64,000 bases of DNA. Origin: Paramoeba atlantica. Lineage: Eukaryota; Discosea. Under the pieces are notes generated by a model. It made no database searches and had not been told where the DNA came from. It saw nothing but the letters and a program-made list of their open reading frames with translations. The position numbers were made by a program, and so were the translations under genes. The DNA is taken from positions 1 through 64,000 of the forward strand of contig CDRNVI010000225.1 in NCBI GenBank assembly GCA_977017575.1, in the 5' to 3' direction. Positions 22,582 through 33,113 of this stretch are shown in pieces (position 1 is the stretch's first letter; every line of letters starts with the position of its first letter).

Positions 22582-23799
22582 ATGTTGTGGTGGGTGTTGC
22601 CTCTTCTGTCTGTCTCCCTTTCTCTCTCTGAAGAATTGAACAGAGTAACACCTGACCCATGGTCACACATCGCCATTCCTTTTTACATTTACCAAGAGAT
22701 TCTTGACGTGTTCGAGTCTACTTGCAAGGTAAAAAACCCATTCTGGAGTAAAGGAGCGAGTTACCACTGGCTGAACCAACTCAAAAACCATCCTTGGCGT
22801 CGTTATAACCAAAATGAGAGTCTTGTCTTTGTCATCCCAGCAAATTTCGATGCGATGTTGCACGAGGAATGCAAGAAAAATGTCTCAGAAGTGGCAAAAC
22901 TGGGTCAGACAATCATTGCCACTTTAGAACAGAGTGATGCCTTCCAAAAATATCAAGGAAGAGATCACCTCTTTCTCTCAACATACTTTAAAGTTTCTCC
23001 GTATTTCAAAACACATCAAAGACTTTCTTATACCCTTAGAAATGTCATATGGGCAGAGAGACTTGACAACAGTCACAGAAATTGTCAGGTCTCAGTTCTG
23101 CATAACGGCCCATTACCTCGCCCCAATGACGATAAACGAAATCACACTTTGTTCTTTGTTGGACAAGCGGATCGAAGAAGGGCATATCGACACAGAGTAA
23201 AAGCAATCTCCAGCTTGACGGGTGTTGGTGAGAACAATGTTTTACTTGGGACCCCATGTCGAGATGAAGTGCTTCCTCAATGCAACCACTCAGACTCAGG
23301 ATGTTGTGTTCCTCGAATTGAATTGAGTGAATTTCTTCGTTTGATGAGAGAATCCAAGTGGAACTTAATGATTGGAGGAGATACTGCAAGTTCAGGCCGA
23401 TTTCCTGAGGCAATTGCGATGGGGGTTCCCAATATTATTATCTCCCCTGGCGTTAAACATTACCTGTCTTTTCAATGTATCATTCCTTGGAAGAATTTCA
23501 CTATTCTCACAAACCCAGATATCTTTAAGGAACACCCTGAAACAACAATCCAAGAGGCTTTGTCAAAGTATGACAGTAAGTGGGAAGAGATGAAAGAACA
23601 ACAGGATTTATATTCAAAACATATTTTGTGGTCACATCCTAAAAGCCTTGCTGCTCGAAACACATTAGTTGAGAGTGTTCGAAAATGTTTTCCTGACCGA
23701 GTACCAATTGAAATACCCTCGATTCCTTGCCCAGAGAATTTCTTCTCAAAATTGGATTCTTTTTCTGGTTCCTTTTTCGTTTCTGTTATTTTTTTTTGA
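22582..23799 (+). CDS. Exostosin-like (GT47) glycosyltransferase
   Basis: A 405-residue product starts at the first ATG of the frame with a hydrophobic leader (LWWVLPLLSVSLSLS). GDTASSGRFPEAIAMGVPNI near residues 265-285 matches the C-terminal exostosin block in which the Glu lies in the donor-binding loop of GT-B enzymes. Known GT47 proteins transfer sugars in the Golgi to glycoproteins or cell-wall and heparan-type glycans; the sugar used here cannot be read from sequence. Several NxS/T sites fit a lumenal domain. Upstream, an exon at 22295-22370 (MNLLLLLLFFLL) and a small exon near 22484 could splice in frame and give a longer signal anchor. The C-terminus (VSVIFF) may be an intron read-through. 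Confidence 0.75.
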   Translation: MLWWVLPLLSVSLSLSEELNRVTPDPWSHIAIPFYIYQEILDVFESTCKVKNPFWSKGASYHWLNQLKNHPWRRYNQNESLVFVIPANFDAMLHEECKKNVSEVAKLGQTIIATLEQSDAFQKYQGRDHLFLSTYFKVSPYFKTHQRLSYTLRNVIWAERLDNSHRNCQVSVLHNGPLPRPNDDKRNHTLFFVGQADRRRAYRHRVKAISSLTGVGENNVLLGTPCRDEVLPQCNHSDSGCCVPRIELSEFLRLMRESKWNLMIGGDTASSGRFPEAIAMGVPNIIISPGVKHYLSFQCIIPWKNFTILTNPDIFKEHPETTIQEALSKYDSKWEEMKEQQDLYSKHILWSHPKSLAARNTLVESVRKCFPDRVPIEIPSIPCPENFFSKLDSFSGSFFVSVIFF

Positions 23800-24179
23800 A
23801 TTTTTCTCATATTTTTCTCTCTCCTCAAAATTGTTTTCTTCAAATCAGCACTAGCAAAGAAATCTGCAATCCTAAATGGTTTTGGAAAATTTACAATCTG
23901 CTCTTGTTCTTTTTTCTTTTTTCTTAATTCTTTCTTTCTCAGATATTTTCGATAACAATGCTGCACCCTCTGTAAAACCTGCAAAAGTCTCTTTCTCTTA
24001 AAATATTTTCATTGATCCATCACATGATTTGGAGGTTTTTCCTTTCTTCTCAGCATCAAAAGACAAATATAAATATTCCCTTACTCACCTCTTTGCCAAC
24101 AACAGAAAAAAACAACTTTCTTCTAAATCAACCAAGAAGTCTTTTTCCTCTTCCAAATCCTCAAGCTCTTCAAATTCTC
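23800..24179 (+). other. 3' flank of the GT47 gene
   Basis: T-rich sequence with possible acceptors (for example near 23849) and short open stretches follows. A further 3' exon of the GT47 gene is possible, but none has a convincing family match. Confidence 0.4.
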
Positions 24180-24320
24180 AAAAGACCGACTGAACTAAGC
24201 TGAAGTTTAAAACTTCGCCTCTCGTTAGAGGTCAAACAAACATAATTTAAATGTAATCAAATGGCTTAGATTAAGGACTACTAATTGAATAAAGTCTGCC
24301 TCAAAAGGAAAAAAAAACAC
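24180..24320 (+). mobile_element. tRNA-derived SINE, copy 5, 3' fragment
   Basis: About 130 bp match the 3' end of the SINE family in plus orientation, from GACCGACTGAACTAAGCTG to AATAAAGTCTGCCTC and an A-rich tail. The head is missing and no target duplication was recognised. It is the only copy in the window on this strand and the one farthest from the telomere. Confidence 0.8.
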
Positions 24321-24378
24321 AATGCAGTTCATTTCATTTGCGCTTCACTGCTTGAAGTTCATTCGATTTCTCTTTGTG

Positions 24379-24462
24379 TGAATAAAGTTTATTCTCATTT
24401 TCCTCTCTAAATCCTTGCATCACACACCTGTTTTATCATTTTCCCAGTTCACACATCCAACA
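24379..24462 (+). mobile_element. LTR 3'-end fragment related to the 16.8-kb LTR
   Basis: AATAAAGTTTATTCTCATTT and the following CCTCTCTAAA, TTTTAT-ATTTTCCC and terminal TCCAACA match the last 80 bp of the LTR at 16793-17011. The 5' part differs or is lost. This is an old fragment with no coding part. Confidence 0.55.
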
Positions 24463-24731
24463 ATATGTTTCTGAAGACCATTTCTTGTGTGACTATTTTG
24501 TATCCTGTTTGTTGAGTGGTATGACTACCAGTATTTGACTTCAAAAAATAAAATGAAAAATAATTTTTTCAATAAATTTTGAAAAATCAATTGATGAAAA
24601 ATTCTTTTGTTTTTTGATAATCTCATTTTATGTTTCATCACAAATTGTTAACTTTTGTTTTTTATTGCTTCAATAAAAAAAGTTGTAAAATTTTTAATAA
24701 AGAAAAATTTTATTTCTTGTTCTGTAGTTCA

Positions 24732-27700
24732 TTAACTAGTGCCAAAACTTTGTGGTGTACCAGATGTTGATGATGAACTTGAAGAAAAAATTTTGATTTG
24801 TCTACTAAACAACAGACCAGCCAAGAACATTACCAACACTTCAGTTAGAAACAACACAATAAACATGTAAATTGATGAAGTAAACTCAACTGCCAGAATG
24901 ATAATATACAACAAGCAACGAATCAAAAAGGAAAAGGTAATCAACCCCCCAATAAAAAGAATAAATTTTTTTGCCTTGTTAATATTTTGAGTTACAGCAA
25001 GAAACAGGCGAGTGTAATACAAAAATACCAAGACCAAAAATAAAGTGACTGAAATGATGATGGATTGATAAACAATTGCCAAGGTTCTTGTGTTTTTCTC
25101 CAATTCTTCATTGGAATCAGGCACACGACCAATACAAGGTGACTTTCCAGAACTAGTTTCTAAAAAACTAAAATGAAAGAGAGAAAAAAAAAAAGAGAAA
25201 AAAAAGGAAAAAAAGAGAAAAAAAGAGAAAGAAAAAAAAAAGAAAAAAAACCTAGAATCACTTCAGAATAAACTACGGTAACAATGATCCACAAACACCA
25301 CACAAGAAAGACACCAATATAAATGAATATATTCATTGAATCATGTACAAAGAAAGAAGATTTTGATGACAACCTCTCCCAAAACCCAATCGAAATAATC
25401 ACCAATGTGAAGAGAAGAAAGGTGGGGATCTCAAAAACCACAAACTCAGACAAATGTTCATTTTCAAAAATTCCATTTGGATACATAAACATGAAACAAA
25501 TTCGAAACACACACAAGATGGCAAACAAAATACTCATTGGCAGGGCAAGTTGCAATTTTCTCATTTGAAGACTGCATCCATCTCTCAGTTGAGCTAAGCA
25601 ATAATAAAGAAAAAGAAAAAGATCAATAATATAACACACCCCAAGTGTATACATCAATGCCTTTGTTTGAGTAGAGACATATTGAACATCTGTGTCCTTA
25701 TAATTACTCAAACGGTGGACAGGGTACAAACGAATAACACCATCAGAAGATGCCACATCACTATACACAATGTCAGAGCACCAAAATTCAGCATTTCCAA
25801 AATGCACTTGAACAACATCCAGTCCTAGGGGGTGAATTACTTCATATTTGTGATTTGAGGTTCCGAAATCGCGAACAGAGTAGGGGGAATCAGCATCACT
25901 TATTGATTCATCAGTATCCTCATGAAGCTCTCTCAAGAGTTTCAGGCACACTTCAAAGGTGTTGAGGTGGGTTGGGGTTGTGAAGGAGATGATGGAACCA
26001 TCTCCAGAGAGTTCTCCTACTATGGCTCCTTGTTTGTTTTGAACCGTTCCTCTTGACCTGTTTGTTTTTGTTAATTTTTGATTTGATTTTTGGTTTTTTT
26101 TTTTACAAACTTGTGGTCTTCAAAACGGAATGATACTGCAACGTCTAAATTCTTTGCATCAAACCATGCTTGATTGACAAGTGAAAGATTGAGAGTCGAA
26201 CAACCAGAATCCATACTTGATTCCAAAAAAGTAACACGAGAAGAAGGACCCTGTTGTTCAAGGAATTGATATCAACCAAAAAAAAAATTCAAAAAGAAAG
26301 GGGAAAGAAAGAGAGAGAGGAAGAGTGGAAAGGGGAGAAGAACCTTTACAAAAGAAGGTTCATTGGCACATACAGCTGAAATACCCACCAAATTTTCTCG
26401 ATTTTCATTTCGATTATAACAATCTGCTTTTAATTGTTAACTCAACATTTATTCAAGAGGGAGCGGAGGGAGAGGAGAGAAAAAGGAGAGAGAGAGGAGA
26501 GAGGAGAGAGGAGAGAGGAGAGAGGAGAGAGGAGAGAGGAGAGAGGAGAGAGGGGAGAGAGGGGGAGAGAGTGGGAGAGAGAAAAGAAAGAAAAGAAAGA
26601 AGGGGTAAAAAAGACAAAAGAGAAATAAAATTTACCCTCATCAGTTGTTTCATTTGATGAAGAGAGACAATCACACACAAGGGAAGTAAGGGAGTAAGCA
26701 ACAAAATTTGACTCACAAATCACCTCTGATCTCAACAAATACAAAAATTGCTCTTCAACAGCTTTGGCAACCCAGTCTTCAAGCAACAAGAATGACAATT
26801 GATCTTTCCATACAAACTGTTCTGTGGGTTCTGCTGAAACCCAAGTCAAAGGCCTGGGAATACCACCTATCCATTTTCCTGGTGTCCAATCCCATGTAGA
26901 CTGAGAAACACCACCTAATCACATACAAAAAAAAAATTAAAAGAGGTTCAAAGAGAATGGAGAGGAGAAATTGAAAAATTGAAAGATGAAAAAAAACCTC
27001 GGCATTCACACTCAGAGGTGTTTAACCAAAGGAGTTGGTTTTCAGGACCTGGAAGAAGACAACCAAATCGAGTTGTATCAGAGTTTTGACATTCTTGTTG
27101 GGTCATAGCAGGTTCAACCCACTCTCGCCACCAAAATGATCCATCTTCCTCTGAAAATGCAAGGCAATCATCCTCTCTCATAATAGAAAAGTCCCTATTT
27201 AATTGATTCACAAAAAATCATTGTGTTGACAAGAACCAAAAAAAAAAAAAAACCTGCAGCCTATTCCAGGTCTATCCATCTGTTGAATACAAAGGGGAAT
27301 ATCACTTGTCTCATCATGAGTTCCTGAAGTGAAACAAGCCCCAGTCTTTTCAAAAAAAAAAAAAGGGGGGGGGAAGAGAATAAGCAAGAGAGAGAGAGAA
27401 AAAAAAAAAGAAAAGAAAAATTAAAAAAGAAAAGAAAAGAACCTGAATGTCAACAGGATAATCAGTTGATCGTACAATTGTAGCCCACTCACGGTCAGAA
27501 CATGCTCCAGCCCCAAAACACTCCTCCTGTGAATACATAAAAATATTTAATTTCCTCTCTTTTCAATGGACACTTTTCCATTTCTACAGTCAAACAACAA
27601 AAAAGAACAGAAACAAAAAAGGGAAACAATAAGAAAGACATAAAGATTGAAAAGAAACCTCAGAAGTGCATTCATGCCAATCACTAACATAACACTGGAG

Positions 27701-30700
27701 GTACCTCTGCGCTGACTCATCAGCTCCGCATTCCTCCACAGGAATCAAAGGACATTGAGCCCAGTTTGTTGGTATTGTGGTTGTCTCCCCAAACTAACAA
27801 CAAATTAGTGGATGTTTAAATTGAATCTAATATTTTAAAAAAAAAAAAAAAAAAGGAAAAAGAAAAAAGAAGGGAATAGAGAGGGTGTGGTGAAGAAAGA
27901 CAAGCCAAACAAGAGAAAAGTTAACTTGAATACAATCTTCTTTTGAAATTATTGAAGGAATAACACAAATACTCTTGTCATACCAGAGTGTATCAATACC
28001 AAAACTCTTTTTAACATTTTGGCAACCAGGTTTAGAATTCATGTCTACGATGCAAGCTCCCTTCAATCCTGAAAGAGATAAACAACCAGGTCCATTGCAA
28101 TCAACTGTACAAGAGGTGTCTCTTGTTCTTTAAGAGAATGAAAGGATGAGAAAAGGGAGGGGTGGTCTTCAAAAAAGAAAATAGTGATCTAAGGAAAAGG
28201 AGAGAAAAAAAAAAGGATAAAAAAAGAAAACCTGCACTCCTCTTCGGTCAGGCCAAAGAATACCCGGCCATCTTCCATCTCACATCCAATCCCTTGGTTG
28301 CATGAAACTTCATCAACATTGGGAACTAATGTACAAGGAACAGAAGAGTCTGCTTCAAGTGGACAATAAACACAATGATTCTCTGTAAAAAGGGAAGAGA
28401 GAGTTCAGAGAGAGAGAAAAAAAAATTAAAAAAAATAAATTCAAATTGAAAACCAGTGCAAGAATCCAAATTCGACACACTACAAACTGGGTCTGGAGTG
28501 CAATCTTCCTCTAATGCTAATACAAGAGAGTACCCTGCATTACAAGAGGCATAACATGTTTCATAATTCTATAAAAATAAAAATAAAAAAAGATAATCAA
28601 TCCATTTTAATTAAACAGAAGAAGGGAGAAAAGAAAAGAAAAGAGAAAGAATGAAAAAAGAAAGGATGAAAAAAAACCTGGGGACATGATATCCCAAGAC
28701 AATTTTCAGCAGGACATCTAACATTCAATTCATCCAAATCACCAGGAAGAGTGAGACCCAACACAGTAGCTTTACAATCATTTGTTTCACTATCCCAAAC
28801 GTACCTTGACCTTTTCTCAATTTGAAGAGGATCACCTGGTACTACACAATCCTGCACAGTTGCTGCTGTTTTGAGAGCCTCAAAGAATTCATCTGAATCT
28901 CGCTGGGCATCACCAATTGAGGAGGGAAGAACTTCACGTCTGAGATAATCTTCAAGAGAGGAGGTCATCTTTTCTATGTAACAGGAGAGATATTCTTCTT
29001 CAAGTTGATTGGTTGGAGGGAGAATGCACTTGTTGGTTGATCGATCACAATTTCCACTCAAAAAGGCACAATCATTGTCTGCTGAACAATCTGTTCCTCT
29101 AAAGGTTTCTGAGGGATAAATTTTTGAATCAAGAAAATAATATTTCATAAAGACCAAGAAAAAATGAAAAAGAGAGAGAGAGAGAGAGAAAAGAAGAACA
29201 AACCAGTTATTCCAACCTCATTGAGGCAATCCCTCACAACTCTCTGAAGTTGAGCATCAACAAGGACAGCGAGAGCACGCTCTGGGTCCTGTTTTGTAAA
29301 CACCCATATTTAGAATTCAAACTCATGCAGCATCAAAAATACTGAAACACAAGAAAAACAAAAAGAAAAAAGAAAAGAAAAAAAATAAAACAAACATTAA
29401 TTCCAGAGGAACAACCCTGGATGGGGTCATTCAATTGATTCAAAGCTGTGGTAAAGTCATCATAGAAGGAAGCAGCACACTCTGGTACTCCACACTCTTC
29501 TTCAAGTTGCTCAGCAAGAGGTGCGTCAAATTCATTTTCAGTTACAACAATCGAAAATGGAAAGCAACAATTCACAGGCTGTCAGTTTTTTTGAGGGAGA
29601 GGGAGAGAGGGGGAGAGGAGAGGTGGAAAGAGGGAGAGAGAGAGAAAAAAAAAAAAGAAAAAAAAAGAAAAAAAGAGAAAAAAAAGAAAAAAAAGAAAAA
29701 AAAGAAAAGAAAAGAAAAGAAAAAAAAGAGAGACACTCAGTTGGGGATTACAACAAGGCTCATTGTTCCAAAGAATGGGGTCAGAATCTTGATCATATTG
29801 GCAGAAGGTTTGATCAACTCGATCAACCTTTGTGACCACACTTTCAAGTTGGTGTGTTGCTATTTTTTTTTGTGGTCAATCAAGTGAAGAAATAATAAGA
29901 AGGAAGACAACAAACCAGCAACAAGACAAGAACTGCTGGCTGTTGCTGCATTGTAGACATCCAAAGCATACTGAAAACTTTTTATGAGATTGAAATTCAA
30001 CAAAGAGATGGGGATTGTGGGGAGAGAGGAGAGAGAGAGAGAAAGGATGCGAGAGAGGAGAGAGAGAAAGGATATGAGAGAGAGAGAGAAAGAAAGGACA
30101 AACATTAATAGAGGAAATGCTTTCTTCAGTAGCAGAGATTTGAGAAGAGATAAGCTCTTGAAGAATGGAATATTTCTCATTATCACAAAGAGCAACAAGA
30201 TTGATTTCTTCAAAGGATGAAAGAGGAATGTGGGGCAAGAATTTGCTAACACTCTTTTTTACTGAAGAATCAGACCCACCATTTTCCAGGAGGACAACTT
30301 CTCCAGCTTGATTTGTTACAGACATGATTGCAATGGAACCCTACACACACAGTAAAAAAAAATGGAAAGGAAATGAAGAGGGGGTGCAATTAAAACTAAT
30401 TAAATAAAAAAAAAAGGGAGGAGGAGGGAGAGAAACCTGAGAAAAGAGGGTATTTGCAGAATAAGGAATAGAACTTTGAACTCGAGTCAACACAACAACA
30501 TAAAGAGTGGAAGCTTGAGGAGAAGCAAGAGTTGAATTTTGATAACTTCCAAACAAATTCAAAGGAATATTAAAAAGTGGAATTTCAGATGGAGGGGGAA
30601 AGAACACAAGGGGATCAGTGGAGGGAGCTGTCACCCACTCAAAACATCCAGACAAGAAATCAACACATGGAGCCTGTGTTTTTTTTATTTCAATGATAGA

Positions 30701-32836
30701 AAAAAGAAAAAAAAAATGAGGTGCTTTTTTTCTCAAAGTGGCATTGGAGAGTACATCAAGATCAAATATATTTCCAAAAAAGAGAAACAAACTTGAGCAG
30801 TCCCAAAAACAACTGCAGATGCTGATGTCAATGCTTCCTGGTAGGCCAGTGATGTGGCAATTTCTGATTGCAGTGGCACTCTCCAAGGCTGTGTTATTGG
30901 GGGGATGAACAAAAAAATTGAAAGAGAAAAAAGAAAAAGGAAAAAAAAAGAAAAAAGGAAAAACCAAAGACACAGTCGAAAATATCATGTGAACCAAAGA
31001 AGGGGTGAGGGGAACAACAGAGCAATGGACAATAGTTTGTTCATCAAAGCAAGCAGAGAAGGATAAACGATTTTCTCCTTTTGTTGTTCTCCCAATCAAT
31101 GAATTTCTCCGTTCTAAAACAAAAGAACACAAATGTTAAAAAAAAATTGTTTGTTATTATTTCACACACAATTTCCTTTAGAAGAAGAAGAGAAAAGTAA
31201 AAAACAAGAAAACAAGGAAAAAGGTGCATTCACCTGTCAATGCATCAGGATCACGAGGAAGGCAAAACAAGTCCAGATCACCCACTGAATCACCCAATGT
31301 TGCAGACACAGAGATGGTCTGACAACCAGAAGGGATTGGCAGCACCAAGTCAACAACTTGATTTCTTTAAAAGGTGAAAAAGAAAAGAGAGAAGAGAGAG
31401 AAGGAAGAGAAGGAAGAGAAGAAGAGAGAGAAGAGGGGTGTGAGAGAGAGCTCTCCATCATTCCTAAGTTCTCAAAACCACAAAAAAAAGAGAGAGAAAA
31501 CAAACATAACACTCTCATCGAAGATGTGAGAGACTGTAAGGCCATCCTCTAGACAGAACGAGATTGGGGTGTCAGCTTCATTTTCTGGGACCACCGAACA
31601 GGGCACTCGAATGGATGGTGGGAGTAATGGGTGTGTCTATCAAATAATGAAGAAAGAAAAAGGGGAAAGGGGAAAATCAGAATCAGAAAATTATTTTTTT
31701 AACAAGGGAAAATAAAGGAAAAAAAAAAAAATAGAATGATTTAACAAAACACCTGAGTCGAGGCAATCACTTCCACAATGAATGAGGTAGCCAATGCAGC
31801 TTGCACTGCAATTGAATAGGTCCCAAGAAGGTAATTTGTGTGGGCAACAGGACAAATTGTGATGATGTTTTGTCCCAAACCATCAGAAATTGGGATACTC
31901 CCTTTTTTCCACTCTGATTGTTCAGTATCTTGAAAAAAAAAATAAGAGAGAGCAAAAAACCTGGAGTCAGTGACCCAAACACACAAAAAAGAAAAGAAAA
32001 GAAAAGAAGAAAACACACACAACAAAAGAAAAAAAAATCAAAACCAGGAAAGGCGTGCTGATTGGACACCCTCACAATCGGAACACCATAAAATGGTCGT
32101 ATGATGACTTTAATTGCACGACAGTTATATTGTGGTCCCAGGAAAAACCGAAAGAATCCTGTTTCTCCTATTCCCAGTGTTGTTGTTCTGTTTTTTTTTT
32201 TTGTTAGAATTCTGTTTGGAAAAAGTAATAAATAATGAAAAAAAAGAAGAGAAGAATGAAAAAAGAATGAAAACGTGGAAGCTTGTCCAATTTGAAGAGA
32301 GGTGTAATTCATAGGAGAAGAACACCACTCCCCAACTTTGTCAAACACATCACCACCAATCTCTGCAGGACCACAGCAAGAAGGATTTCCACAATCTTCA
32401 GGCTGAAAAAAAAAAACTTTTTCAAAAAAATCACAGAAAAAAAAACGTGAAAAAAAAAAAAGGAAAAATGAAAAAAAATGAAAAAAAAATAAACTGTTTG
32501 TGAAGACCAATCACAAGGTTCACACTCCTTCGGCAAACATGATTTTTCAGCTCTTCCACAAAGAAAAGGGTCTGTAAAGCATGAGTGAGTAAGAGAGCCA
32601 AATCAGAACCAACTCAAAAAAGTAGAGAGAGAAAAAGAGAGACCTGCTGCTACAAACAATTCTTCATCAAATTCCATCTTCATCACCGAAAAATCAAACT
32701 CAGTATTGAAAACGGAAGTTGAGCTCGTCCAAAAATGACTCTCACGGAGTTGAGGTCTCGCTACCCCTCCTCTCCACCACCCACACAACAGAATCACCAA
32801 CATCAACCACCAATTTTTAATCCGAAGTCGTCCCAT
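24732..32836 (-). CDS. Large Cys-rich ectodomain protein with seven membrane helices
   Basis: Twenty-eight phase-consistent exons give 1,772 residues: 32836-32644, 32571-32495, 32402-32275, 32187-32045, 31928-31753, 31636-31506, 31364-31234, 31113-30965, 30880-30755, 30673-30437, 30340-30104, 29970-29916, 29859-29735, 29578-29396, 29288-29204, 29108-28678, 28568-28454, 28382-28232, 28127-27926, 27793-27659, 27526-27443, 27345-27254, 27194-26998, 26914-26636, 26426-26344, 26250-26111, 26057-25252, 25159-24732. A signal peptide (WWLMLVILLCGWW) leads an ectodomain of about 1,480 residues rich in spaced Cys and NxS/T sites. Residues around 1,495-1,750 form seven hydrophobic helices; PTFLLFTLVIISIGFW resembles the TOM1/THH1 family of plant and protist seven-helix proteins. 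A Ser-rich tail ends the protein. Likely a plasma-membrane receptor or adhesion protein. Exons 8-9 have the least certain borders. Confidence 0.8.
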
Positions 32837-33113
32837 GATAACCAAACACAAGGGAGGAAAAATCAGAAGAGAGAGAAGAGAGAAGAGAGAAGACAAAAAC
32901 ACAAAAGACTATTATAAAAACAGAAAACAAGAGTTAAAAAATAACAGAAGACAAAAGAGCGATTCCCCCCCTTGTTTACCCCGCGGGGATCAAGTTCCGA
33001 CCTGATCGAAAGAGGGTCACGTTTTTTTGTTCCAAAAAGCTCTTTGTCTCGCTTTATTATTCTCTGACTTTTTTTACACTTTTTCAATCTCTGTTTCTCC
33101 TTTTTTTTGTCTG
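32837..33113. promoter_or_regulatory. Shared divergent promoter region of two receptor-like genes
   Basis: Only 277 bp separate the start codons of the seven-helix protein (minus) and the triple binding-domain protein (plus). The region must hold both promoters and both 5' UTRs. No TATA box is obvious. Its most distinctive part is a GC-rich island near 32965-33020. Confidence 0.6.
32979..32988. promoter_or_regulatory. Perfect 10-bp palindrome CCCCGCGGGG
   Basis: A perfect 10-bp GC palindrome in otherwise AT-rich DNA lies between the two divergent start codons. A palindrome fits a dimeric transcription-factor site that could act on both genes. This is inference from position and composition only. 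Confidence 0.35.

Noticed and set aside
26442-26628. Arg/Glu or Ser/Pro/Leu-rich protein from the GAGAGG minisatellite at 26.46-26.6 kb
   Set aside because: The minisatellite lies in an intron between exons 24 and 25 of the seven-helix gene and has no supporting context.
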